Shown here in pieces: positions 21,982 through 31,467 of a stretch of DNA of 32,929 nt. Under the pieces are notes generated by a model. It made no database searches. It was not told the origin of the DNA and saw only the letters and a list, made by a program, of their open reading frames with translations. Source of the stretch: DATKDU01 sp035512595 (GTDB lineage: Bacteria; Planctomycetota; Planctomycetia; Pirellulales; Pirellulaceae); the NCBI GenBank assembly GCA_035512595.1, contig DATKDU010000322.1, forward strand, positions 1 to 32,929, written 5' to 3'. The first letter of the stretch is position 1. Each line of letters begins with the position of its first letter. The position numbers and the translations under genes are program-made.

Positions 21982-24900
21982 CGCTTCCCCTTCAATTCTT
22001 TCAGCAGTTCCTCGTCGAGCGAGCGCGGCTTGCCCCCCTTGTTGTCGCCTTTCGCCCCCCCTTTTTCCGCCGGCTCGGGCAAGTCGGGCAGTCCATCTTC
22101 CGTCTTTTCTTCAGCGGCCTCGATCATGTTTACAATCATCTCTGCCAGCTTTCCCTGATCACGGGCCAACTCGTCGAGCTGCTGAACCTGGCCTGCTGTC
22201 AGTTCACCACTTTGCAAGCGGAGCTTTTCGAGCTCCGCCGTCTGCCGCTGGATCTCTTCCTGCATCAGCTTGACCAGTTTCAGCTCGGCGATGTTTTGGA
22301 CGGCCCCTGCCGGCGGCTGGCCACCCGCTCCCTGCGGCTGCTCGTCTTCCATCGGCATTGGTTCGCCGCCGCTGTCATCCGATTTGAGCGACTCCTGGAT
22401 TAGCAGTAAGCCTTGCAGAGCACCTTCCTGCGCCGCTTTGACTGCAACACCAGTGTCTTGCTCGTCGAGCTGATCGGCAGCGGCGAGCATTCGCTGGCTG
22501 ATCCGCTCGATGCTGAACGTGAATGCCGCGGCGGCCTGAAGGGAGGTGCCAAGCTGCTGCGTCTCCTCGGCCAGCAGCCGCTGCTCGGCCGCAATGCCGC
22601 GGAGCGTGGCTTCCTGAGGAACTGTAAAACTGCCGCTTTGTTGCTCGCGAAGCTGCGCCAGGCGATCCGTTTCCGCAATCGCGTTCCTCTGGCGGGCAAT
22701 GAGTCCGGCGACGTGCTGTTCGAGCCGCGCGAGCTGCTCGCGAAGCAAATCCTGCTCGGCTTGCTTGATCTGCTCCTGAAGCTGGCGCTTCGTTTCTTCG
22801 AGCAGGTCCTGTGCCGTTGCCGCTTGCTCGTCCGCCTGGTCGGCGTTGTCGGCTGCGGCGGCCTGTGCCGACTGGTCCATCGCCGCCGCCGCCTGCTGGC
22901 CCGACTCCGCGGCGCGGCGGGCCTGAAGACGCTCGAGCTTGCGGGCCAGCTCTTTTACCTCCTCTGCCAGCTTTTGTGCCTCTTTGCTCAGGCGCTCCAG
23001 TTCTCGCCTCCGCGCTACTTCGGCTGGATCCTTGCCGGCATCGGCCAGCTCCCGGCGCAGCGCTTGCTGCCGCCGCGCTAGTGAATCGAGATCGGTGGCT
23101 GCACCGGCCAGCGACTGGGCCGTGCGGGCCAGCTCGGCATCGCGGCGGCGCGAGAGGACGTCGAGCAGTTGTGCCAGCCCTTCCAGCACCGCTTGCTGCG
23201 TCTGGTGGGCCGGACCGGGGCGAACGTCGGACAGCTCGCCGGCCGCCGAACGCATCCGTCCGGCAATCGCCAGCTTGCGGGCCGCATCGAGCGCATCGGC
23301 CAGCGTGCCCGCTACCAGCGGATCGCTCTGGCCCAGTTGCTGCCGCATGTTGTCCATCCGCGACTGAAGTTTTTCATACCGCCGGGCCAGCTCGAGCTGC
23401 CGGCGGGCCAGCGCCCGCGACGACGCACGGGAGTCGGCGGCAGCAGGCACGTCGCCGGCTGCCATCTCCAGGCGCAGCTCTTCCGCTGCGGCGGCGATTG
23501 TCTGTTGATCGGCACGAATCTGCCCCACTTCGCGGGACAGCCGGCTGAAGCTGTCCCACTGCGACAGGTCCCCCAGGAGAGATTCGAGCGTGGTAATGAC
23601 CCGCTCCTGGCCAGCGCCGGCTGCGGCGAGCGATTGCTGGACAACTTCTGGTTCTTCGGCGCCGCAATTCGAGGATGGATCAGCAGGCGGGACGCCTGCT
23701 CCCCGATTGGCGCGGGCCTGGGCGCTCTTCAGTGCCGCGGTCAATTCGTGGGAAATGCCGGCCAGCTCCTGCTCGCGGAGCGCTTGCACCTTGGCCAGCA
23801 GCTCCCGCATCCGGTCGGCGGCAACCTGGCTGGCAACCCGGTTGTGAGCCAGCTCGTCGAGCAGGGCGGCAATCCGCGCCTCGACTCCGTCCTGCGGATC
23901 GGACAGCAGCCGTGCAACTTGCCGCTGGTTCAGCTCGGCGCTCTGCAAGTGGCTCAAATCCTGCGGAGCGAGCGTTCCACGTTCCGCCAGGCGAATCGCC
24001 AACTCGGCCGTCTGGTCGTGCGTTTCGCGCTGCAGCCGCAGCGCTTCGGCAAGCTGGGTCAGGATGCTCGTTTGTTGCTGGACGACGCGGTTTTCCAGCT
24101 CTGCCTCGGAGATGATCGTCAGCCGCCGAATCGTGGCGGTCGCTTCCTGCGGTTTGAAATCCTCGGCGACAATACGCACGGCCAGGATGCTGCCGTCAGT
24201 CAATCCCGGAATGAGGGCCAAGTCCCAGGCCGAATCGAGCGATAGGGACTGCGGGGCCGGCTCCGTGGTGACTTCGCCTCGTTTCGCGACGAACAATTCG
24301 AGCGTGTGTTCCCCCTGATCGCTGGCATCGGGTCGCAGATAACGCAGCTCGACGCGAGCGACCGCCAGGTCGTCCTTGACCAGCGCCCGTATCGGCACCA
24401 GGGCCTTGGGGGTGACAAACGCATGATCGGCGGGAGACTCCCAGGAGATCGTCGGCGGGGCGTCGGCAGCGACCTGAAGCTCGATCCGCTGTTGCCGCCC
24501 GGCGGGAAGTGCCGACTCGTCGCTCACCTCGCACCAGATCTCCGCCGACTTCTCGGCCAGCCACGGGGACTGCGGGTCGGCAGGGGCATGGAACGATTTG
24601 CCGTCGGCACTAATCGCCACTCGCACCGGCAGCGTCTGACCATCGGCCGTCTTGAGCGATGCCGACTTGATCGGCTTGTCCACGGCGCCGCGCAGCGAAA
24701 GTTGCGAACCGGCCAGGGCCCGGACGAGCTTGCGCCCCACTTCGGCCGGCTGCTCTGTGTATGGCGGCGGCGTCACGGTCACCACGAGATCGGTGACCTG
24801 CGGCGGCGAGACGACTTCAAGCGTGGTCCACGCCATGCTGTAGTCGTCGCCGCCGACGGCCCGATAGGAAAAGGGCTCGGTGACGCGGTCGAGGCGAAAG

Positions 24901-25643
24901 ATCATCCGGTCGCCGAGGCGCTTCATCGCGTGCGTCGCGGTTCGGCCGCCGCGGCGGATGAGCAACTCGACTTCATCGGGCAGCTCGCCATGCCGGTCGA
25001 TCACTTCCGCGTTGAATTCGTCTCCGGTCGCCAGAATCTGCGGCGCGGCGGCAAACGCCAGCGCGTGCCGCGCCGGCCACGACGTGTTCTCCCACGGCAT
25101 TGCCAGCCGCGCGAGCCCCAGCACCACCAGCCAGGGCGCCGCCGCCGTCAGCCCCGCCAGCGCAACGACCGCAATGCCGGCCATCAAAAGCATTCGCCGC
25201 GGCTGGCGCGCATCGACGACCCCCTGATAATCGAGGTCCACCGACAGCGCCTCCGTCTCGGCGACGACCGCCCGTCGGAGATCGAGCGAGCCGGCCGTGA
25301 CGTCGTCGGGGGATTGCCCAAGGAAGGCGATCGCGCTGGACAGCCGCTTTCCCAGTGCCGGGAAATGCTGCTCGATCCGCTGCGCGACGCCAATGGAGCT
25401 GGACTTGCTTGCCAGTGAGGGGATAACCAACCGGTAGAACGCCCAGCCCAACGCACCAACCAGCGCCAGTGACACAATCCACCGGACTCCTGGATCGTGC
25501 GGCCGGAGCAAATAATCAGCCAGTACGGCCGCCGCAATCAATCCAATTGCCGCCAGGAAGAACGAGCTGGCCAGATACGTCCACCGCAGCCGGCTGACGC
25601 GCCGCGTCACGGCATCGACGCGCTGCTGCAAGGGGTGAACCAT
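21978..25643 (-). CDS. Large DUF4175-like coiled-coil membrane protein
   Basis: The ATG at 25643 is chosen because AGGA stands seven bases upstream and the frame above it runs into the 25676-25748 palindrome; this gives 1221 residues. Near the N-terminus are two membrane segments (about 23-46 and 53-72) and a further hydrophobic block (about 150-185). A beta-rich middle part follows (about 185-520), with PPPYTEQPAE and an acidic EDFKP motif. From about 530 to 1210 it is almost all heptad-like Gln/Glu/Ala/Leu helix, with an Ala/Asp/Gln-rich section near 930-960. This layout fits DUF4175-like proteins of MoxR/VWA operons, thought to span the envelope. A short piece (GAGVPPAD) is encoded by a palindromic repeat at 23682-23700. 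The stop overlaps the next start. Confidence 0.85.
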   Translation of the reverse strand: MVHPLQQRVDAVTRRVSRLRWTYLASSFFLAAIGLIAAAVLADYLLRPHDPGVRWIVSLALVGALGWAFYRLVIPSLASKSSSIGVAQRIEQHFPALGKRLSSAIAFLGQSPDDVTAGSLDLRRAVVAETEALSVDLDYQGVVDARQPRRMLLMAGIAVVALAGLTAAAPWLVVLGLARLAMPWENTSWPARHALAFAAAPQILATGDEFNAEVIDRHGELPDEVELLIRRGGRTATHAMKRLGDRMIFRLDRVTEPFSYRAVGGDDYSMAWTTLEVVSPPQVTDLVVTVTPPPYTEQPAEVGRKLVRALAGSQLSLRGAVDKPIKSASLKTADGQTLPVRVAISADGKSFHAPADPQSPWLAEKSAEIWCEVSDESALPAGRQQRIELQVAADAPPTISWESPADHAFVTPKALVPIRALVKDDLAVARVELRYLRPDASDQGEHTLELFVAKRGEVTTEPAPQSLSLDSAWDLALIPGLTDGSILAVRIVAEDFKPQEATATIRRLTIISEAELENRVVQQQTSILTQLAEALRLQRETHDQTAELAIRLAERGTLAPQDLSHLQSAELNQRQVARLLSDPQDGVEARIAALLDELAHNRVASQVAADRMRELLAKVQALREQELAGISHELTAALKSAQARANRGAGVPPADPSSNCGAEEPEVVQQSLAAAGAGQERVITTLESLLGDLSQWDSFSRLSREVGQIRADQQTIAAAAEELRLEMAAGDVPAAADSRASSRALARRQLELARRYEKLQSRMDNMRQQLGQSDPLVAGTLADALDAARKLAIAGRMRSAAGELSDVRPGPAHQTQQAVLEGLAQLLDVLSRRRDAELARTAQSLAGAATDLDSLARRQQALRRELADAGKDPAEVARRRELERLSKEAQKLAEEVKELARKLERLQARRAAESGQQAAAAMDQSAQAAAADNADQADEQAATAQDLLEETKRQLQEQIKQAEQDLLREQLARLEQHVAGLIARQRNAIAETDRLAQLREQQSGSFTVPQEATLRGIAAEQRLLAEETQQLGTSLQAAAAFTFSIERISQRMLAAADQLDEQDTGVAVKAAQEGALQGLLLIQESLKSDDSGGEPMPMEDEQPQGAGGQPPAGAVQNIAELKLVKLMQEEIQRQTAELEKLRLQSGELTAGQVQQLDELARDQGKLAEMIVNMIEAAEEKTEDGLPDLPEPAEKGGAKGDNKGGKPRSLDEELLKELKGKR
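23682..23700. repeat. Small AGCAGGCG palindrome inside coding sequence
   Basis: AGCAGGCG (23682-23689) and CGCCTGCT (23693-23700) form an 8-bp stem with a GGA loop inside the coiled-coil protein gene. The encoded residues GVPPAD break an otherwise continuous helical region, so an inserted palindrome is likely. Confidence 0.55.
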
Positions 25644-25675
25644 CAGTGCATCCTGGTAGGGCAGCGTTCGCTGCA

Positions 25676-25748
25676 AATGACCAATGACCAAATCCCAATG
25701 ACCAATGCCTTTTGCCCATTGGTCATTGGGATTTGGTCATTGGTCATT
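25676..25748. repeat. 32-bp perfect inverted repeat inside operon
   Basis: The arms at 25676-25707 and 25717-25748 are perfect inverted copies of 32 bases built from AATGACCA-type steps, around the 9-base loop CCTTTTGCC. The hairpin lies between the VWA gene (stop at 25758) and the coiled-coil gene (start at 25643), 9 bases after the former. In RNA it would be a very stable stem that could cut expression of the downstream genes or protect the upstream message. Confidence 0.9.
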
Positions 25749-25757
25749 CTCTCAGGA

Positions 25758-28166
25758 TTATACCAGCCCCCACCGCTTCCTCAGCAACCATTCTCCCGTC
25801 AATAAGACGACGAAGGCGGCCGCCAGGATCGGCGCATTCCACAGCGGCTGCGGCGGCAGCGATTCAATCCGCACCTGCCTCCCTTTCGGCAGGCTGGCCG
25901 ACAGCGAGTCCGCCTGAGCATACGTGAAAAACTCTCCGCCCGACGTTTGGGCCGCCGCCCGCATTTCGGCGGCATTCATCTGCAGCCGCGCCAATTCTCC
26001 CGGCGGCGAGCTGATGACGAACTCCGCCCGCGGCGGCTGCCCCTCCAGCGTCGGCGTTGCCATCCAGACGCGATATTTGCCGTCGGCCAGATTGCCCGCC
26101 GACCCTTCAAATGTGCCGCGATTGGCCGCATCGCGCCGCAGGGTCAGGTGTACGCGGCGGCCCCCTTCCCGCTCGAGCATCACCGCCACGCCGTCATCCT
26201 GCGGCGGCGCAAGGCGGTCGTCGAGAAAGCGAACCCGCAGCCGCACCGTATCGCCGCGGCGATACTGCTGGCGGTCGGCGGTCAACTCGGCGCCGCGACT
26301 TGTCCCCAGGAGCTTGGCGCGGCTCAAGTAGCGGATCGTTTGGATCCAGTAGCGGGCAAAATAGGCGTCCCCGATCCGGAACCGCCAGCGATGCGTCTCA
26401 TCCGTGGCGTGAAAGACGACCTTTCCCGCGCCGATGAACTGGAGCGTGATCAGCGGCAGCGACTGCCCTTCGGGACCGTTTTTCGTCGGATGCTCGGCCA
26501 GGACGCGCACGCCTGGCCGCAAGTCTCCCGCGGCGATGAACCAGTACAGCGGTGCGAGCGTCTCCTGCCACAGTTTCGGGTTCTGGGCCGGCGTATCGGC
26601 CAGTTGCATCGCCGGGCTGGCCAACCCCAGCGGCGTCACCCGCGGGTGAAAGGGCTCGGTGATCGGCATGGCCGGATCGGGAACCTGCACGCTCGTGAGC
26701 TCCATGGGCAAGAGCGACGCCAGCGGCGTTCCCTGGTACGCCAGCGGCATATACTTCGGCCCGGCGATGAAGACCACGCCGCCGCCGCGAACGGTGACGA
26801 ACTCCTGGATGTTGCTCATCACCGAGGGGCTCAAGAATGCCGGGTTCATGTCGGCCAGGATCAGCACGTCATAGCGGAAGAGCTCGTCGCGGCTGACCGG
26901 GAAGATGCGCTCGGCCGATTTGTCCGTGTTGACGTAGGCCGGATCGGCCTCCTGGAGCACGGTGCGAAAGCCGCGCTCCGATTTTTCCTCGCTCGTCTCG
27001 CCGCGGTTGAGCTCCCGCTCGAGCATCGTCTTGAGCGCCCGGAATTCATAGCTCGGGCCAGCGGTGACGAGCAGCACGCGAATTACTTCCTCGGTCACCT
27101 TCACGGTCCGCGTCAGAGCGTTGTTCTGTGTGTTCACCTCTCCGGCCTGCGGCTCGACCTCGATCGTGTATTCAAATTCTCCTTCCTTATCCGGCCGATG
27201 GGCCAAGCGGATCGTCTGCGTCCCGCCCCCTTTAGGAACCGTCACCGTCTGCTGCGCGAGCGGCGCATCAACCCCCTTCTGCTTGAGCCGCACGTTAGCC
27301 GCCCCGTCAAATCCCTCGGCAGTCAGCTTGCACTCCAGCGTGACCAGATCGCCGACGAAGACGACGTCGTCGGCCAGCAAATCGTGCAGCCGCAGATCGC
27401 GCGGCGGCTTGTCGTTCCCGAGACCGACGAAAAACAGCGGCACCGCTTTCCGCCGGGCGTACTCGGCCGCTTCTGCCAGCGAGCCTCCTTCGGTCGTCAC
27501 GCCGTCGGTGAACATGATCACGGCAGCAGTTGGCCGGCCGCGCTGCAGCTCCAGCACGTCCTGCAGCGACGAGCCCAGGCGGCTGGCCGGCTGCGATGCC
27601 GTCACCGCGTTCACTGCGCTCCCCAGCGATCCTTGGTCGTCCGCCGCCGAGCGGGCCGATGCTCCCGCCAGATAGAACTTGAGGTGATAGCGCTGGGCCA
27701 ACTCGGTCAGCAGTTTTTCGCGATTGGCCAAAAGCAGCGTCTTGGCCAGATTCAGTCGCGTCGGCTCGTCGAGCTTCAGCTCCGCCAGCCGCCGCTTGAT
27801 CTCCGCCTGCCACTTCTCGTCCGCCTCGATGTCCGCCAGCAACATGCTCTCCGAATCGTCAACCACCAGCACCACGTCGGGCAGGTCGGTCCGATGGCGC
27901 GTCACCGTCCAGCCGAGGAGCATCAGCAGAATCAGCCCCGCCAGCGAGATCCGTAGCAGCGACAACAATCCCTTGCCAAACCGCCCAGCGCTCGGCCGCT
28001 CGACGGCATACAGTCCGATCGCCAGGGCCCCAAAGACAATCCAGATCGCCAACATCATCCCCGGCGAGAGGGGCCAGGCGTGGTCGATGGTCGTTTGCAG
28101 TCCCGTCGCCTCGTCGCGCAGCGGCTGCCCGAAGAGCACGGTCTCGATGGTTCGCCACCAGTTCAT
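25758..28166 (-). CDS. VWA-domain membrane protein with amidotransferase-like region
   Basis: From the ATG at 28166 (overlapping the upstream stop as ATGA) the protein has 802 residues. The open frame continues far upstream but there it is only a shadow of the neighbouring gene. Membrane segments lie at about 36-54 and 66-86, and a last one near the C-terminus (APILAAAFVVLLTGEWLL). A von Willebrand A domain starts at about 97 with the metal site DDSES (103-107) and includes IMFTDGVTTEGG. After beta-rich Ig-like parts comes a class I glutamine-amidotransferase-like region (VRVLL-type strand IRVLLVTAGPSYEFRAL, RYDVLILADMNP, GGGVVFIAGPKY) without a clear catalytic cysteine. Such proteins occur in MoxR-VWA operons of planctomycetes and probably act in the periplasm. 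Confidence 0.87.
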   Translation of the reverse strand: MNWWRTIETVLFGQPLRDEATGLQTTIDHAWPLSPGMMLAIWIVFGALAIGLYAVERPSAGRFGKGLLSLLRISLAGLILLMLLGWTVTRHRTDLPDVVLVVDDSESMLLADIEADEKWQAEIKRRLAELKLDEPTRLNLAKTLLLANREKLLTELAQRYHLKFYLAGASARSAADDQGSLGSAVNAVTASQPASRLGSSLQDVLELQRGRPTAAVIMFTDGVTTEGGSLAEAAEYARRKAVPLFFVGLGNDKPPRDLRLHDLLADDVVFVGDLVTLECKLTAEGFDGAANVRLKQKGVDAPLAQQTVTVPKGGGTQTIRLAHRPDKEGEFEYTIEVEPQAGEVNTQNNALTRTVKVTEEVIRVLLVTAGPSYEFRALKTMLERELNRGETSEEKSERGFRTVLQEADPAYVNTDKSAERIFPVSRDELFRYDVLILADMNPAFLSPSVMSNIQEFVTVRGGGVVFIAGPKYMPLAYQGTPLASLLPMELTSVQVPDPAMPITEPFHPRVTPLGLASPAMQLADTPAQNPKLWQETLAPLYWFIAAGDLRPGVRVLAEHPTKNGPEGQSLPLITLQFIGAGKVVFHATDETHRWRFRIGDAYFARYWIQTIRYLSRAKLLGTSRGAELTADRQQYRRGDTVRLRVRFLDDRLAPPQDDGVAVMLEREGGRRVHLTLRRDAANRGTFEGSAGNLADGKYRVWMATPTLEGQPPRAEFVISSPPGELARLQMNAAEMRAAAQTSGGEFFTYAQADSLSASLPKGRQVRIESLPPQPLWNAPILAAAFVVLLTGEWLLRKRWGLV

Positions 28167-30334
28167 GCCCCCCCCTTTCCGGTCCACCAGGCTACGAGCG
28201 ACTCGCAGGCCAGGAGTCCCAGCACGGCGAACAGGATCATCCGGAAGTACTCCGATCCCGGCGCGGCGGCGGTCAGCGACGAACCGCTCGCCGACGCGTC
28301 GAGCGACAGGCGAATCTGCTCCGGCAGCGAATCGGCCGGCACGCGCTCCAGGTCGCTTTCTCGCGGGTCGATGTTGACCGCGAATTTTTGTCCGCCGGAC
28401 GCAGCCGCATCGAGATGGGCTTCGTAAATGCCGCTGGACGATGTGCCGGTGAAGGACCAGGTGCTCTCGCCGCCACTGACTGCCAGCGGCAGTCGCTGGC
28501 TGATCCCCCGCGGGCCGCTGAGTTGAACGGCCGATTCGGACGTGCCGCTGGGGAGCGTGCCGACCAGCTCGTCGCCGACGCGCACGTTCCGCCCCTCCTC
28601 GCGGCCGCTGATCGCCCGCAGGAGCACCTCCTGAATCAGCGGCGGGAAGCTGGGCCACGAGGCAAATGCCGACCACGGCGTCGGCGGGTCGGTGGTCCGA
28701 TCGATCGACTGCGGCGATGCGGCCGACGCAAACAGCAGGCTCACACCGCGGCCGATCCGTTCCTCGACGAGTGCCGGATCGCCGCCGGAGAAGGCCAGCG
28801 CCACGGTTGCCTGCTCGCTCGGCGTCATTCGCACGTATTTCCAGATCGGCGTGGTCAACAGGCCGCTCTTGTCGAAGCCGCGGAAGGGGGCGACGATCGG
28901 GTGGCGATACTCCAGCGGATCGAAGCCGTACTTGGCTTCCTCCGAGAGCGACAGCAGCCGCGCGGGGAGCAGCCGCTCCTCCGCTTGCTCGCCGCCAAGT
29001 TCCTGATTGTAATTGTCGAGCTGTGCCTGGTCGCCGAGAAAGACGATCAGCCCCCCGCCGGAGCGGACGTACTGCGTCAGCACGGCCGCTTCGTCCCGGC
29101 TGAAGCGGCCGATGTTCCCCAGTACGACGCAGTCGTACGTCGCCAGGTCGCTTTCCAGGATCGTGCTTTCCCCCGCTTCGGTGACGCGGACTGCCGGCCG
29201 GTCGGTTCGCTGCGGCGACAGGGCCAGGGCGATATGCCGCGTCTCCCCCGGCCGGCCGTAGACGCACAGCACGCGAATTGCCTCGCGCACCGGCACGGAA
29301 AGCCACCGCTGGTTATCCAGCGGCAGTCGATCGTCCGCCAGCCGCACTTGGGCGACGTGCTCGGCGGCCGCGTCGAACCGGTAGGGGAACGATACGTTTG
29401 CCCGGCCGCGCGGCGGCACATCGACCTGCTGCGCCGCCACGCGCATGCCGTCGATTAATAGCTCCACCGACTGTCGCGGCATTTCCTGATCGGCGAAGCT
29501 CTGAATCTCCGCCTGAAAAACCGACTCGGCCGCGAGGGTCGCCAGCGGCTGCGTCATCTCCAGCCGCGTCACCGCCAGGTTCTGCTCCTGCGGCTGACCC
29601 AGATCAACGAGGGCCAGCGACGTCCCCGGCAGGTCGGCGAGCCGCGCCAGCCGCTGTTTGACGTCGGCCGTGGTCACATCCTGCCAGGTTGTGCGCCCCA
29701 GATCGGTGAAGAAGACGACCCGCCGCTGCACCAGCCGCGGATGCTTCTCCCGCGCCGAGGCCAGCGTCGCTTCGATCTCGGCGAGTGTCTGCGGCAGGTT
29801 CGCGCCGGCGTGCGGCATTTCCAGGCTGGATAACTCCTGCGAAACATCGTCCGGGTCGAAGGCCGGATCGCCGATGACGACCCGCGGCGGCTGACCCATC
29901 AGAATCAGCGCATAGCCGTCCCCTTGTTGGCCGTCGCCCACGAGCTGCCGGGCGGATTCCTTCGCCTCGTCAAGCCGCGGCAATCCCTCGCGGCGATAGT
30001 CCATGGAATACGAGCCGTCGATCACCAGCACATACAGCGTCCGCCCGCCGCTGCCGCCGCCGAGTGCCGGCGAGACGAGCGACAACAGCGGATTGGCCAG
30101 GGCGAGGGCAAACAAGACAAGGATCAGCGTCCGCAGCGCGAGGAGCAGCCACTGCGTGAGCTGAATCCGCCGGGCGTTTTTCCGCATGGCCGCCAGCAGA
30201 AACTGCATCGCCCCCCACGGCAGTTGCTGGTACCGGTGCCGGCTCCAGAGGTGAATCAGGATCGGCACGGCTGCCGCGATCGCCCACAGGAGCATCGCCG
30301 CACTGCCGAATTGCCAGAATGCCAGCGGGGGCAT
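28163..30334 (-). CDS. BatA-like VWA membrane protein
   Basis: This encodes 723 residues. The N-terminus has the aerotolerance-regulator (BatA N-terminal) pattern: a membrane helix (about 8-30) ending in HLWSRHRYQQLPWGAM, then a second helix (60-82) in QWLLLALRTLILVLFALALANP. A VWA domain follows with metal site DGSYS (106-110). The middle part is beta-rich, then comes a Rossmann-like region (IRVLCVYGRPGETRH, YDCVVLGNIGRFS, GGGLIVFLGDQ) and a C-terminal membrane helix (FRMILFAVLGLLACESLVAW). The start overlaps the DUF58 stop by one base (TGATG) and the stop overlaps the next gene by four, so translation is coupled. Likely part of a MoxR-dependent envelope machine. Confidence 0.9.
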   Translation of the reverse strand: MPPLAFWQFGSAAMLLWAIAAAVPILIHLWSRHRYQQLPWGAMQFLLAAMRKNARRIQLTQWLLLALRTLILVLFALALANPLLSLVSPALGGGSGGRTLYVLVIDGSYSMDYRREGLPRLDEAKESARQLVGDGQQGDGYALILMGQPPRVVIGDPAFDPDDVSQELSSLEMPHAGANLPQTLAEIEATLASAREKHPRLVQRRVVFFTDLGRTTWQDVTTADVKQRLARLADLPGTSLALVDLGQPQEQNLAVTRLEMTQPLATLAAESVFQAEIQSFADQEMPRQSVELLIDGMRVAAQQVDVPPRGRANVSFPYRFDAAAEHVAQVRLADDRLPLDNQRWLSVPVREAIRVLCVYGRPGETRHIALALSPQRTDRPAVRVTEAGESTILESDLATYDCVVLGNIGRFSRDEAAVLTQYVRSGGGLIVFLGDQAQLDNYNQELGGEQAEERLLPARLLSLSEEAKYGFDPLEYRHPIVAPFRGFDKSGLLTTPIWKYVRMTPSEQATVALAFSGGDPALVEERIGRGVSLLFASAASPQSIDRTTDPPTPWSAFASWPSFPPLIQEVLLRAISGREEGRNVRVGDELVGTLPSGTSESAVQLSGPRGISQRLPLAVSGGESTWSFTGTSSSGIYEAHLDAAASGGQKFAVNIDPRESDLERVPADSLPEQIRLSLDASASGSSLTAAAPGSEYFRMILFAVLGLLACESLVAWWTGKGGA

Positions 30335-31242
30335 CAGCGGACCCTCGCCATGCGGGAGGAAAGGAATGCCGACAGGGTCACGTCGAGTGGGCGATCGGTC
30401 GGCACGACGACGTAGTCCATCGCCATGCTTCGCGCGCCTTGTTCCAGATGCTTTTGAAAGGCGCTAAACTCCCGCTGGTACGCCTTCCGCAGCGACGGCG
30501 GATCGACCAGCACGTCGGGGAATTCTTCCAGGGCCAGGAACTGCGTTGGCCGCTGAAACTGAAAGCTGATTTCCGCCGGGTCGAGCACGTGCAGCAAGAT
30601 TACGTCATGCCGCCGATGGCGAAAGTGTTTCAGCCCCGCCAGCAGCGACGGCACATCGTCGAAGAAGTCGCTGAGGATGATCACGACGCCCCGCTTCTTC
30701 AGCCGCTCTGCCAATTCGTGGAAGATCGGCCCGGCTGCTGTTTTCTTTCCACTCGTGGCCGACTCCATGACGTGCAGCAGTTGCTGCAAGTGCTGCGGGC
30801 TGCTGGCGGGGCGGACCAGCGAGCGGATCTGGCTGTCGAACGTCACGAGCCCTGCCGCATCCTGCTGCTGGAGGACCAGCCAGGCCACCGTCGCCGCCAG
30901 ACACTGGGCATATTCGAGCTTGCTGAGCGACTTCGGATCGCTCTTGTACGTCATGCTCTCGCTAACGTCGAGGACGAGATACGCCAGGAGGTTGGTCTCG
31001 TCCTCGTACTGCTTCAAGTAAAACTTGTCGGTCCGCCCGAAGACCTTCCAATCGACGTATTTGAGATCGTCTCCCGGCGCGTATTCGCGATGCTCGGCAA
31101 ACTCGATGGAAAAGCCGTGGTACGGACTGCGGTGCAGGCCGGCGACATATCCTTCGACGATATGCCGAGCCCGCAGGTGCAGCCCCGAGAGCTTGGCCAG
31201 CGTGCGGGGGTCGATGGAGATGGGGGCCTGTGCCACGTCCAA
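30334..31242 (-). CDS. DUF58 domain protein
   Basis: This encodes 302 residues with no membrane segment. The DUF58 core is clear: FSIEFAEHREYAPGDDLKYV with DWKVFGRTDK and YLKQYEDETN. It is followed by a VWA-like fold with metal motif DVSES (92-96), then LVTFDSQIRSLVRP and VVIILSDFFDDV. DUF58 proteins are regular partners of MoxR ATPases. Here the gene lies between the two small coupled genes and the BatA-like gene, overlapping the latter by one base. Confidence 0.92.
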   Translation of the reverse strand: MDVAQAPISIDPRTLAKLSGLHLRARHIVEGYVAGLHRSPYHGFSIEFAEHREYAPGDDLKYVDWKVFGRTDKFYLKQYEDETNLLAYLVLDVSESMTYKSDPKSLSKLEYAQCLAATVAWLVLQQQDAAGLVTFDSQIRSLVRPASSPQHLQQLLHVMESATSGKKTAAGPIFHELAERLKKRGVVIILSDFFDDVPSLLAGLKHFRHRRHDVILLHVLDPAEISFQFQRPTQFLALEEFPDVLVDPPSLRKAYQREFSAFQKHLEQGARSMAMDYVVVPTDRPLDVTLSAFLSSRMARVR

Positions 31243-31266
31243 CCTCTTGGGAGAGTAGCACGATTC

Positions 31267-31467
31267 TCACGCCGATGCCGCCCGCTGCGATTGCTGCTCA
31301 AGATGCTCGCGCGCCGCTGCCAAGAGCTGCTCATCCTCCACGTCCCATACCTCTTTGTCGGCCCAGCCGGCGAGGTTGGCGATCAACTGCCCCAGCCGCC
31401 ACTGCGGGTACCGCCGACGCAAATCGGCTAGTGCGGTCACCAGTTCGGCGTGTTGCTGTTCGGTCAT
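31267..31467 (-). CDS. Small protein of unknown function, coupled pair member B
   Basis: This encodes 66 residues, mostly helical: ELVTALADLRRRYPQWRLGQ, IANLAGWADKEVWDVEDEQL and a Glu/Gln-rich tail. The RYPQWRLGQL-x-NLAGWA stretch looks like a conserved core. The ATG overlaps the stop codon of the upstream 99-residue gene by four bases (31464-31467), so the two form a coupled pair. The gap to DUF58 is 24 bases. No family was recognised. The size and arrangement would also fit a toxin-antitoxin or regulator pair, but nothing specific supports that. Confidence 0.7.
   Translation of the reverse strand: MTEQQHAELVTALADLRRRYPQWRLGQLIANLAGWADKEVWDVEDEQLLAAAREHLEQQSQRAASA

Noticed and set aside
25947..27956. 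669-codon plus-strand open frame opposite the VWA gene
   Set aside because: It is an antisense shadow caused by high GC; the minus-strand frame carries the VWA metal site and membrane segments.
28167..29306. Upstream extension of the VWA gene's open frame
   Set aside because: The extra residues overlap the BatA-like gene in another frame and are low complexity; the ATGA overlap at 28163-28166 marks the real start.
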